A DNA stretch of 14,331 nucleotides, from positions 1 through 14,331 of the forward strand of contig CALDGX010000231.1 of the NCBI GenBank assembly GCA_937941715.1, read 5' to 3'. How positions within the stretch are numbered: the stretch's first letter is position 1; each line of letters begins with the position of its first letter. This DNA comes from an uncultured Chloracidobacterium sp. (GTDB lineage Bacteria; Acidobacteriota; Blastocatellia; Pyrinomonadales; Pyrinomonadaceae). The notes below the pieces were generated by a model. That model was not told the DNA's origin. It saw only the letters and a list, made by a program, of their open reading frames with translations, and did not search any database. The position numbers and the translations under genes were made by a program. Below, piece after piece: positions 1 through 7,717 of this stretch.

Positions 1-236
1 TTCAGAGTGTTTTGGTCGAGGGCGGGACCGAGGTCGCCGGGGCGTTCGTTGACGCGAGGCTGGTCGATAAGATCACGTTTATCGCCGCACCGTTGATCAT
101 CGGCGGCCGCGAAGCTCCGGCCGCGATCGGCGGTATGGGAGCCGAGTCGATCGCTGACGCACTTAAACTCACTGACGTCGAGGTCACCGCACTCGGCAGC
201 GACCTCGAGATCACATCCTACGTTACGGCAGCATAA
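1..236 (+). CDS. ribD: RibD C-terminal fragment (riboflavin biosynthesis reductase domain), 5' end outside window
   Basis: This is the last 78 codons of a gene that begins before the window; the reading frame runs from base 3 to a TAA at 234-236. The peptide opens with QSVLVEGGTEVAGAFVDA and continues with LVDKITFIAAPLIIGG. This is the conserved end of the RibD C-terminal reductase domain (VEGG nucleotide-binding turn, then the 'lvDe...aP.lig' strand). In bifunctional RibD this domain reduces the ribosylaminopyrimidine to the ribitylamino form using NADPH in riboflavin synthesis in the cytoplasm. The deaminase domain is not visible, so a stand-alone reductase of the same fold remains possible. 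The stop codon lies inside the 3' end of the convergent DUF1501 gene (14 bp overlap), and no separate terminator is seen. Confidence 0.85.
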   Translation, partial: QSVLVEGGTEVAGAFVDARLVDKITFIAAPLIIGGREAPAAIGGMGAESIADALKLTDVEVTALGSDLEITSYVTAA

Positions 237-1704
237 AGCCGAGATCGGTCTGCGAGAAATTGCTCAGATTCGGGAAAACATAACTCATATCGGCCTGTTC
301 GAGCCCGAACCACTTTGCCAGCGTCGCCGCGTACTGTTCAACGCCGGTCGTCGGTATCCAGCGTCCGCGGGCGGTACCGCCCATGTCGGCGTCGTCCGGG
401 CCGTTCTGTACCAGCGTCGGGAACGGCGTTCCGTTGTTCGTATTCATTCCGTAAAAATCACCGCCGATAACGCTGTCGCCGATGACCAGCGAGTGATTGG
501 CCCACGCGTGGTCGCTGCCGACATTTACACCCGAACCTGCCGGGTTGAAGGTTCTGCCAAAATCCGACAGCGTGAACTGCGTCACCTTGCTGCCGAGCGA
601 CTGGGCGGTCATTTCGTCGTAAAAGGCCCGGCACGCCTGACTCAACTGCGTAAATAGGCCGGTCTGTGCGTTGAGTTGTCCGCTGTGCGTATCAAAACCG
701 TCAAGCGTGCAGAAAAATATCTGCCGGTTCATACTCAGGGCGGTCCGATTCTTGATCAGCCGGGCGATCTGCTTCAACTGATTGCCGATGCTCGTATTCG
801 GAAACGCAACGGTGACGTCGGTGCTGTTATTGAGCGAACCCGCGATGACGAGAGCTTCGCGATGTACTGCATTTGACGCTGTTTCGAGTTCGTTCGATGA
901 TGTTAGGCCGAATCCGCCGTTCAGCGCGGCATATCGTGCATTGGCCGCAGCCGTTCCGGTCGTACCGGTCAACGCGAGAATACTGCTCAGCGGCGTCGGT
1001 GCGGGACCGATCGCGAGCGGCATAAGTTGTTCGCCGATGGTGAACAGGCGTTCGCCGGCGATCGAATTCACGGTCGGGACGAGCCGGCCGGGATTGTTTG
1101 ACGCCGACATCTTGTCCGACATTCGTCCGCCCCAACCCGACATCGTCACCTCGCCGGCGTTGGCGTTCATCTGCTGATTGGACTGATCGGTGTGCGAGAA
1201 TAACTGCCGCGGACGCGGCACAGTGCCGTTCTGATACTCGGCACGGGTCATCGGCCGCACGAGAGTGCCGACGTTGGTCAACGCCGCCATTTTGCCCGTC
1301 GCCCACAGCGGATGCAGGCCCGGATTGATGCCGCCGGTCACCGTTCCCATCGCCGGATGCATGCCGTACGTCAGGCCGCCGATCCGCGGTACCGTGATGG
1401 GCAGCAGAGAAGCCTGCGGCAGTGCCAGTCCCTGCGTGGCACGTGCTGCACTGTATGCCGCGTAATTGCTGACATTGGCGTCGTTGTGGTTCGGCACGAT
1501 CAGGTTATTTCCGTCGTTGCCGCCGAGCAGAAAGATACATACCAGGGCACGGTAATCCGCCGGGACCGCGTCGCCTGCGGGCTGTTTCACGCTCCGCTGG
1601 GCGAGCGCCGACATTCCGTTAAAATAACCGGATTGCGTCGCCAGTGCCGTCATACTGAGGGCCGCGGCCGATCTGCACAAAAAATCTCTCCGTGAGTGGT
1701 TCAT
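223..1704 (-). CDS. DUF1501 family exported protein, Tat signal
   Basis: A 493-residue protein, typical for DUF1501 proteins. The N-terminus carries a twin-arginine motif SRRDFL at residues 4-9, followed by an alanine-rich hydrophobic stretch to about residue 35. This predicts Tat export as a folded protein. Family hallmarks are FLLGGNDGNNLIVP (about 59-71), FTLSDFGRTF (about 377-386) and DHAWANHSLVIGD (398-410). The family is related to the alkaline-phosphatase/sulfatase superfamily, but its biochemical activity is not established, and I assign no reaction. It is the second gene of an operon: the DUF1800 stop lies only 4 bp upstream, so co-transcription and probably translational coupling are expected. 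A weak SD-like TAAGA precedes the ATG. The 3' end overlaps ribD on the other strand by 14 bp. Confidence 0.9.
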   Translation of the reverse strand: MNHSRRDFLCRSAAALSMTALATQSGYFNGMSALAQRSVKQPAGDAVPADYRALVCIFLLGGNDGNNLIVPNHNDANVSNYAAYSAARATQGLALPQASLLPITVPRIGGLTYGMHPAMGTVTGGINPGLHPLWATGKMAALTNVGTLVRPMTRAEYQNGTVPRPRQLFSHTDQSNQQMNANAGEVTMSGWGGRMSDKMSASNNPGRLVPTVNSIAGERLFTIGEQLMPLAIGPAPTPLSSILALTGTTGTAAANARYAALNGGFGLTSSNELETASNAVHREALVIAGSLNNSTDVTVAFPNTSIGNQLKQIARLIKNRTALSMNRQIFFCTLDGFDTHSGQLNAQTGLFTQLSQACRAFYDEMTAQSLGSKVTQFTLSDFGRTFNPAGSGVNVGSDHAWANHSLVIGDSVIGGDFYGMNTNNGTPFPTLVQNGPDDADMGGTARGRWIPTTGVEQYAATLAKWFGLEQADMSYVFPNLSNFSQTDLGFMLP

Positions 1705-1708
1705 ATTC

Positions 1709-3856
1709 TTATTTCTGCACCTGATATTGTGACGAAGCCGCGATCAAATAAACGGCCGTTTTTACTCTCAGCGTCGGATCTGTCGCGGCGACTGCCTGGA
1801 CGGCCGACAAGATCAGTGAACGGTGTGCCGGCGTCATCGTGCCGTGCATCATCTTGGTGTTGAGGGCGTCGACAAGCTGTCCGCCGGTCGGGTCGCCCTG
1901 GGCGATGGGCACCATCTCGGAATAATCGAGCGATGTGCCGCGTAGTGCGTCCGTCGCGTTGGCCGTTAGGCCTTCAAACCCGAGCACGTACAGGAAATTG
2001 GTGCGTTTGACGGCCGTGCCGCTGTTCAGCAGCTCGAATTCCGGTGCGTTGATCGTCGTTCCGGGTATCGTGTGGTCCGGTAGAAAGTAGTTGAAAACGG
2101 TCGGTGAGTAGAACGGGTTCTGGCCCATCGCCGCCACATAAGAACTGACGCCGCCGTCGGAAGGGTCGATGCCGTTATAGGCCTTGGCCGGAAAGAGCCG
2201 GCCGAGATTGGTGACGATCTGCACCGGTTCACGCAATTTGCCGTAGCGCGGAGCGGTCTTGACGTCGCCGCGTGCCTCGGGGTCGAGCAGTATCGCCCTG
2301 ATCACGGCCTTCATATCGCCGCGAACGCCCGATCCGTTATTGTTGAATGCAGCCGCGACGCGGCTGACGTATGCCGGCGACGGATCGCTCGTGACCATAT
2401 GCTGGATGAGCAGTTTGCCGATAAAGGGTCCGACATTCGGGTGGCCGAAGATGTTATTAAGCGCGTCCTTCAGCGAGCGGTTGGCATACGCCAGGATGGC
2501 CGCGTCGGTCGTACAGTCGGTACAAGCCGCGATCGATGTGACGGCGGCTCCGGGATACGACAATAGCGTCTTTGCCCCGAGGTCGTGATTGGCCGGGATC
2601 AGCACCATCGGGTCCTTGTAGTTAACGATACCGGGCGTGGCGTTGCCGCAGGATTGCGTGTTGCAGTACGTCCAACCGGTAAATACTCTCGCGAGGTCAT
2701 TGATGATCGTCTGATCAAATGTCGGTATCGGGCGGCCCTGGCCGTCGAGGCGCTGTGTGCCGTCCTGATTCAATTCGAAAAGCCCGATCGAGAACAACTG
2801 CAGTATCTCGCGGGGATAATTTTCGTTGGGGTTATTCTTGGTGCTCCGGACCATGTCCAGATAGTTGCCCATGGTCGGGCTCAGTGTCACATCGCCGAGC
2901 AGATAGCGGTAATTGCCGAAAGCACCGTCATACAATATTTTGTGATACGCGATGGCGTGGCTCGACTGCTGCGTTGTCAGTCCCGATGTGACGAGGATCT
3001 GGCTCAATGCCCAGGCCGTGCGGTGGCGAAGTTGGGCGTTTCCGTAAAACGCTTCGCGAAAGAACCACTGCTGAAGCGGGACCATCGAGTACCGTTCGCG
3101 AAAACATGTCGGGTTGGTTCCGGCCTGACAATCTGTCGGCGGCGTTGTCGGCATCTGCGGCGGGTCGGGAAGCGGTATATACGGATACGGTGCCTCAAAC
3201 TGCTCGGCAAGCCAGGTCCTTAACCCAATTCGGCGAACGCGGTCATCCACGGCCGTTAACGGCCCAAATGTGGCCTGTTCGAGAAATCTCGTCCTGTCAG
3301 CCGACCAGCGGTAACCGACAAAGTCCGGCGTATTTGGTGCAGTCGCGGCCGCGAAATCGGGCGGCGGCCCGGCCTTGCCGCCCTGCGTTCCGAGAGCGAT
3401 CTTGAGCGGATTGCTGGCCATACCTCGCCATGTAACATAGATCCACGAGTCTCCGCTGTCCGTCGGTTGGCCGCGATAGCCGGCAATATCCCAGAGTCGT
3501 ATCCGCAGGGCGATCACATCGCGTCCGGTGGGCAGTATTTCTTCGGACGTAAGTTCGAACGTGCGGCCGCTCGGCTGTTTCAGGTAAACGCGAAACGCGT
3601 TTGCTCCCTCGCCTTCGAGCAGCCGTAGGCGCCTCAGGAAAAGTACGGCCTCCGAGTCGCGGCCGGCGTTAAATGCCGTCTTTGCCGTTTTTGGGAGCCG
3701 GCCTGAAAACGCACCCGGTTCCACCGCCAGCACGCGGCCCGCGTCGGCCGAACCGAGCAGCACGGGCGACGGCGAATTGGGGTTCGGATCGTCCTGTGCC
3801 GCCGCGGACGCAATTAGAGCCAGAGAAAGAAATGCCGCCGAGATCAAACGTTTCAT
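1709..3856 (-). CDS. DUF1800 family exported protein, Sec signal
   Basis: A 715-residue protein with a Sec signal peptide (residues 1-21, cleavage probably after ASAAA). A roughly 160-residue N-terminal extension follows, with alternating hydrophobic and polar stretches and no recognised domain. The DUF1800 region starts near residue 185 with RTRFLEQATFGPL. Family landmarks are WALSQILVTSG, NPNENYPREILQLFSIG (about 340-360), DLARVFTGWTY, HPNVGPFIGKLLIQHMV and NPFYSPTVFNYFLPDH. The function of the family is unknown. DUF1800 genes are very often paired with a DUF1501 gene, as here, so the two products probably act together outside the cytoplasmic membrane (inference). It is the first gene of the operon, about 50 nt from a good promoter. 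Cys pairs in the insertion around residues 240-255 and 395-445 could form disulfides, consistent with export. Confidence 0.9.
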   Translation of the reverse strand: MKRLISAAFLSLALIASAAAQDDPNPNSPSPVLLGSADAGRVLAVEPGAFSGRLPKTAKTAFNAGRDSEAVLFLRRLRLLEGEGANAFRVYLKQPSGRTFELTSEEILPTGRDVIALRIRLWDIAGYRGQPTDSGDSWIYVTWRGMASNPLKIALGTQGGKAGPPPDFAAATAPNTPDFVGYRWSADRTRFLEQATFGPLTAVDDRVRRIGLRTWLAEQFEAPYPYIPLPDPPQMPTTPPTDCQAGTNPTCFRERYSMVPLQQWFFREAFYGNAQLRHRTAWALSQILVTSGLTTQQSSHAIAYHKILYDGAFGNYRYLLGDVTLSPTMGNYLDMVRSTKNNPNENYPREILQLFSIGLFELNQDGTQRLDGQGRPIPTFDQTIINDLARVFTGWTYCNTQSCGNATPGIVNYKDPMVLIPANHDLGAKTLLSYPGAAVTSIAACTDCTTDAAILAYANRSLKDALNNIFGHPNVGPFIGKLLIQHMVTSDPSPAYVSRVAAAFNNNGSGVRGDMKAVIRAILLDPEARGDVKTAPRYGKLREPVQIVTNLGRLFPAKAYNGIDPSDGGVSSYVAAMGQNPFYSPTVFNYFLPDHTIPGTTINAPEFELLNSGTAVKRTNFLYVLGFEGLTANATDALRGTSLDYSEMVPIAQGDPTGGQLVDALNTKMMHGTMTPAHRSLILSAVQAVAATDPTLRVKTAVYLIAASSQYQVQK

Positions 3857-3915
3857 ATTCTTACACGTCGAGATGATTTGTAACGATTTACGCCTAAAAC
3901 GATAGTTAGCCTAAG

Positions 3916-3944
3916 ATTCTAGCCGAGTTTTCGGGACTTTCCAA
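3916..3944 (-). promoter_or_regulatory. Sigma-70-like promoter of the DUF1800-DUF1501 operon
   Basis: On the minus strand, TTGGAA (3944-3939) and TAGAAT (3921-3916) are separated by exactly 17 bp. The predicted start near 3909 gives a leader of about 53 nt before the DUF1800 ATG. The -10 matches the consensus at 5 of 6 positions and the -35 at 4 of 6. It sits in the 168-bp divergent gap shared with rsmA. Confidence 0.55.
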
Positions 3945-3987
3945 GACTTATTCGCGTCGTCAGCGAGATCTATCGTCAAACGCGGCA

Positions 3988-4016
3988 TTGTATATCACGG
4001 TTTCGGGCCTTAGAAT
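3988..4016 (+). promoter_or_regulatory. Candidate rsmA promoter, placing the start of transcription at the ATG
   Basis: TTGTAT (3988-3993) and TAGAAT (4011-4016) lie 17 bp apart. The expected transcription start is about 4022-4025, and the rsmA ATG is at 4025. No Shine-Dalgarno sequence is visible upstream of that ATG, which fits a leaderless message. The -10 is good (5/6) but the -35 is poor (3/6). Confidence 0.35.
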
Positions 4017-4024
4017 CAAGTTCG

Positions 4025-4822
4025 ATGAAGAAAAGGTTCGGCAATTCCGGCCATCGTGCCAAACGGTCATTCGGGCAGAATTTTCTGATCGACGGCTCAG
4101 TTGTCGGGCGGATCGTCGAGGCACTCGAACTGAAAGCCGGCGAGACTGTCGTCGAGATCGGCCCGGGCCGCGGAGCCCTGACCGGCATGCTGCTCGACAG
4201 CGGTGTGAACGTGACCGCGGTCGAGATCGACCGGGACCTTCACCCGTTCCTGCTGGCCGAATTTGGCTCTCGGCCGAATTTTCACCTTGTCGCCGACGAT
4301 ATACTGCAGGTCGATCTCGACGCGATGCTTGCCGCGATCGACGGGCCGGTCAATGTCGTCGGTAATTTGCCTTACAACATCTCGACGCCGATCCTTGAAC
4401 GCGTCAGTCATGCCCGCGGCCGCTTTGAGCGGGCCGTCTTTATGTTCCAGCGTGAGGTCGTCGAGCGGATCACGGCCCTGGCGGGTAATAGCGAACGCGG
4501 CTACTTTACCGTTTTGGTCGAGGCCGCATTTGTCTGCCGTTCACTATTTGACGTCCCGCCCGAGGCGTTCTCTCCGCGTCCGAAGGTTTGGAGTTCGATC
4601 GCGATGCTCATTCCAAAACCGCCGTCGGCGGCGGACGATCCGCGATTTCGGCGCCTCGTCAGCATGGCCTTTGCGCAAAAGCGCAAAACGCTCCGCAATA
4701 ATCTCCGATCCGCCATCCCGGACGCCGAGACTGCGTTTACCGCCGCCGGCATCGACGCCGGACGCCGTGCCGAAACGCTGACGCTGGATGAATGGCTCGC
4801 CCTTTTTGCCCACGCCGGTTGA
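4025..4822 (+). CDS. rsmA: 16S rRNA (adenine(1518)-N6/adenine(1519)-N6)-dimethyltransferase RsmA/KsgA
   Basis: A 265-residue protein, normal length for RsmA. It dimethylates the two adjacent adenines in the 3'-terminal helix 45 of 16S rRNA with S-adenosylmethionine, a late quality step in 30S assembly in the cytoplasm. Visible motifs are KRSFGQNFL (13-21, RNA-binding/cofactor N-terminus), EIGPGRG (44-50, SAM motif I), E67 in AVEIDRD (SAM ribose contact), DDIL (91-94) and the catalytic NLPY (114-117). FMFQREVVERI and DVPPEAFSPRPKVWSSI mark the later family blocks, and the C-terminal helical domain ends at residue 265. The ATG at 4025 is chosen because KRSFGQNFL sits at the usual distance from it; no SD is seen. 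Neighbours are divergent or convergent, so it is monocistronic here. No T-tailed hairpin is found on its own strand. Confidence 0.96.
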   Translation: MKKRFGNSGHRAKRSFGQNFLIDGSVVGRIVEALELKAGETVVEIGPGRGALTGMLLDSGVNVTAVEIDRDLHPFLLAEFGSRPNFHLVADDILQVDLDAMLAAIDGPVNVVGNLPYNISTPILERVSHARGRFERAVFMFQREVVERITALAGNSERGYFTVLVEAAFVCRSLFDVPPEAFSPRPKVWSSIAMLIPKPPSAADDPRFRRLVSMAFAQKRKTLRNNLRSAIPDAETAFTAAGIDAGRRAETLTLDEWLALFAHAG

Positions 4823-4833
4823 TCACAGAAAAA

Positions 4834-4858
4834 GGCCGAATGCACTAGGCATCCGGCC
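4834..4858 (-). terminator. Rho-independent terminator of the peroxidase operon
   Basis: A 10-bp stem with one mismatch (GGCCGGATGC / GCATTCGGCC read on the minus strand) and a 5-nt loop. It is followed on the minus strand by TTTTT (4833-4829). It lies 26 nt past the stop codon of the minus-strand peroxidase gene. On the plus strand the hairpin is followed by AAAACG, so it does not look like an rsmA terminator. Confidence 0.75.
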
Positions 4859-4883
4859 AAAACGTGCAGGAAAACTACCCCTT

Positions 4884-5703
4884 TTAGGGTAGATAAGCCG
4901 CCGGGGCGGGCTGATCGCCGTTCGAACCAAAGGCGGTGATCAGGATGCCCTGCGTCGAACGGTTGACGTACCACGTTCCGGTCGACGGGCGGAAAACAGC
5001 CTGATCGGCCATGCCGTCGCCGTCATAATCACCCGGTGCGGGCAGATCGGTCGTTGAACCAAACGGTACGGCAAAGAAGCTCAGGTCTTCGCTTCGCAGT
5101 ACGAACCACTCGCCGCTGGCAGGCCGCCAGAACGCAATGTCCGTCTTGCCGTCGCCGGTGTAATCCATCGCGACCGGCTTATCGGTCGAAACGCCGAACT
5201 GCGTCGCGAGCAGGCCCGCGGTCGAACGTTCGATCCACCACTGTCCGCTTGCCGGCCGGAATATCGCGAGGTCGGCCTTGCCGTCGTTGTCATAATCGCC
5301 GACCTGCGGTTGGTCACCGAGGGCTCCGAATTGGCGAATGATCGTGCCCTGAGTGCTGCCCTGTATGAACCAGGTCGCGCTCGACGGGCGAAATACCGCT
5401 ACGTCAGCTTTACCGTCGGCGTCAAAATCGGCCGGGACCGGTACGTCACCTGACGATCCGAAGGGAACAGCGTAAAAGCTGTTGTCCTCGCTCCGCAGCA
5501 CGAACCACTGTCCGACGCCGGGACGCCAGACCGCGACATCCGTCTTACCGTCACCGGTAAAGTCCGCGGGGACGATCTCGTCCGTGCCGTTGCCGAACTG
5601 CATTCCGACGCTCGTGCCGTCGCTGCTGCGTGAATACCACCACTGGCCGTTCGACGGACGGAAGATCGAGATGTCGGTCTTGTTGTCGCCGTCAAAATCG
5701 ACG
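4884..5703 (-). repeat. Six tandem VCBS/FG-GAP repeats arranged as a duplicated block of three
   Basis: Six protein repeats of 44-46 residues each begin with a D-x-D-x-D-G-K-x-D loop and carry a FRP or WRP turn. Repeats 1 and 4 share QWW..RS, 2 and 5 share WFVLRSED.SF.AVPFGS, and 3 and 6 share W....STQG.I. The higher-order unit is therefore three repeats. The DNA agrees: the ACGAACCACT block at 5101 recurs at 5500, an offset of 399 bp or 133 codons. Confidence 0.85.
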
Positions 5704-7682
5704 TGTGCGGCCGAGTTAACGGCGGTCGCTTCGCCAAATACGGTAAAGGTGAACGCTCTCGAGACCGAGAATCCGCCTGCCGCACCCGCGTCGGTCACGT
5801 ACCACCGGCCAAAGAATGTCTGGCCGACAAGTGCCGGGTTGTCCGGGATCGCGACGATCACCGACCCGAAACCGCCGCCGGAACCGTTGCCCTGGAGCGT
5901 GATGCTCTGCCGCAGGAATGAGCCTGAGGCCGGTATCGAGCCCGTTCCGGGATCGGTCGAGTTGATGACGAGCACCGCGTTCGCCGCACCGAGTGCGTTT
6001 GAGACCGCGACCGTAAAGGCAGGGTTGCCGACCAGCGGCGGTTCGATCGCCACCGGCTGCGGAACCTGTCCGCCCGAACCGGCAACGCCGGCTCCGGTGA
6101 TCTGCGGTACACGGTTCGACTCGGAGTAAAGCGTGGGCCGATCAAATGGCGGCAATTCAGCCGCTGCCCGCGGGTCGGTATGCGGACGGCGAAGGAAGGC
6201 GACGATGTCGGCCTGCTGCTGAGCGTTCAGACCGCGGGGACGCACGTCCGGATCCTTGTTCGGGGCGTTAAAGTCGCCGCCGCGGTTGTAGAATGCCACG
6301 ACCTGATCGAGCGTGTTGAACCGCCCGTTATGAAAGAACGTGCCGCGAAGTTCGACATTACGCAGGCTCGGTGTGCGGAAGCGCCCAAGGTCGCCGTTAT
6401 TACCCGTCACCTGAAAACGTCCGGTGTCGTCATTCTGCGGACGCACGCCGATGTATCTGAAACTGTTGTCGCTCGTCAGCGAGCCGGCATGGCACACCGC
6501 ACATTCGTTTGCGACAAAAAGGTTGCGGCCGTTCTGCTCCTGCTGCGTCAGCGGCGTGATGCCGGCGTTGGCAAGATCAAGCGGCGTCTGATCGGTGTAC
6601 AGAGTGCGTTCGTAGGTGGCGATCGCGAGGGCGATCCTCGCCGGTGTTACCTCCGGCGTGCCGAACACCTCGTTAAAGATCTCGGGATAAGTACGCCCGT
6701 TGATCCAGGTGCTGAGCGGAGCCGGGATATTTGTCGCCACGGCAAGCGGCTTGGCCGAGGAGATGCGTGCCGCCACCATGTTCCAATCGCGGCCGGCATG
6801 TGCCATCTCGGTCGAGCTGGTTGGCGGCCCGATGACCTGGCTCTCAAGCGCACCACCGTTCTGGATGATCACCGCGTTGGTGATCGGATCACGGAACGTA
6901 CCGATCGCACGGCCGTCCCAAAACAGATTGGGCGAGTAACCGGCGTTGAGGTACGAGACCGAGCTGCGGCCCGTCACCTGTTCTTTCAGTCCGAATTGGG
7001 GCGAAAGGGCATAAGTGCCGTCGGCGTTGACCGCCGGGACGCCTCGTGACGCGATGATGTCGTCGGCATTGCCGAAAAGCTGGTCGAGGCCGGGGTTGGT
7101 CGAGCTCGCGGGCTGATTGCGTGCCCGCAGGTCGTCACCGCCGCCCGCGGCCGTGTGGCATGTGCCGCACGACACGGTCCGGGTCGACGACAGCTGCTCA
7201 TCCCAAAAGAGGGCTTTGCCGAGATATACCTTCGACGCGGTAATGGGGTTTGCCGGCGGAACAGGCGGCGCCTCAAGCGGCGGTATCGGCCCTTGCTGGG
7301 TCGCAACCGCACGCATGCCCGAGTCGCTCGCGCTCATCGCGCTGTTTGACGTGGCATTTTCGGCACGGACCCAGTAAAAGAACGTCTGGCCCGGATTCGC
7401 GACGGTGTCAAGAAAACTATTTGCCTGCGTCGTCGCCAGATCGGCCGCCGTCGCCGGGTCGTTCACCGTATTTCTGAATATACGGTACGTCGTCGCACCG
7501 CGGATCGCGTCCCACTCGACGCGTATCTTATTGTTATATTTGCTGTCCGAGGCCATCACGCCCGTCGGTGCCGACAGCGTGCTGCCGCCGATCTGGCCCG
7601 AGACCGCACCTGAGGTGTAAAGACTGAACCCCGCAAAACCCGCGATGAACGCGACACACACCAATATTTTAAGTTTTCGCAT
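4884..7682 (-). CDS. Secreted di-haem cytochrome c peroxidase/MauG-like protein with Fn3 and six VCBS/FG-GAP repeats
   Basis: A 932-residue multidomain protein. A signal peptide covers about residues 1-29 and a fibronectin-III-like domain about 36-127. The di-haem peroxidase core runs about 145-510, with haem motifs CGTCH (172-176) and CAVCH (394-398) and the family block TPSLRNVELRGTFFHNGRF (to 455). A beta-rich linker domain covers about 530-655, and six 44-46-residue repeats of the 'DxDGDGKTDxAvFRP..G.W' type run from 661 to the end. The core family reduces H2O2 or, in MauG types, oxidises protein side chains in the periplasm. Aligned by eye to bacterial CcpA, the distal Met position of the high-potential haem is Tyr465 here, as in MauG. 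The C-terminal repeats resemble a Ca2+-loop beta-propeller and may anchor or bind. It is the last gene of the ECF-sigma operon, 35 nt after the sigma stop. The natural substrate is not predictable. Confidence 0.9.
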   Translation of the reverse strand: MRKLKILVCVAFIAGFAGFSLYTSGAVSGQIGGSTLSAPTGVMASDSKYNNKIRVEWDAIRGATTYRIFRNTVNDPATAADLATTQANSFLDTVANPGQTFFYWVRAENATSNSAMSASDSGMRAVATQQGPIPPLEAPPVPPANPITASKVYLGKALFWDEQLSSTRTVSCGTCHTAAGGGDDLRARNQPASSTNPGLDQLFGNADDIIASRGVPAVNADGTYALSPQFGLKEQVTGRSSVSYLNAGYSPNLFWDGRAIGTFRDPITNAVIIQNGGALESQVIGPPTSSTEMAHAGRDWNMVAARISSAKPLAVATNIPAPLSTWINGRTYPEIFNEVFGTPEVTPARIALAIATYERTLYTDQTPLDLANAGITPLTQQEQNGRNLFVANECAVCHAGSLTSDNSFRYIGVRPQNDDTGRFQVTGNNGDLGRFRTPSLRNVELRGTFFHNGRFNTLDQVVAFYNRGGDFNAPNKDPDVRPRGLNAQQQADIVAFLRRPHTDPRAAAELPPFDRPTLYSESNRVPQITGAGVAGSGGQVPQPVAIEPPLVGNPAFTVAVSNALGAANAVLVINSTDPGTGSIPASGSFLRQSITLQGNGSGGGFGSVIVAIPDNPALVGQTFFGRWYVTDAGAAGGFSVSRAFTFTVFGEATAVNSAAHVDFDGDNKTDISIFRPSNGQWWYSRSSDGTSVGMQFGNGTDEIVPADFTGDGKTDVAVWRPGVGQWFVLRSEDNSFYAVPFGSSGDVPVPADFDADGKADVAVFRPSSATWFIQGSTQGTIIRQFGALGDQPQVGDYDNDGKADLAIFRPASGQWWIERSTAGLLATQFGVSTDKPVAMDYTGDGKTDIAFWRPASGEWFVLRSEDLSFFAVPFGSTTDLPAPGDYDGDGMADQAVFRPSTGTWYVNRSTQGILITAFGSNGDQPAPAAYLP

Positions 7683-7717
7683 AACCTAAGCCCCCAAATT
7701 TACCGATTATCTGATTA

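Noticed and set aside
2585..3223. A 212-codon plus-strand open frame opposite the DUF1800 gene
   Set aside because: The minus frame carries the family landmarks and a signal peptide; the plus peptide is Arg/Val-rich with no motif and no SD.
4834..4858. Hairpin as a terminator of rsmA
   Set aside because: On the plus strand it is followed by AAAACGTG without a T-tract. The T-tract is on the minus strand, so it belongs to the peroxidase operon.
6180..7049. A 289-codon plus-strand open frame opposite the peroxidase core
   Set aside because: It is the complement of a region encoding two haem motifs and other conserved peroxidase blocks; the plus-strand peptide has no family signature.
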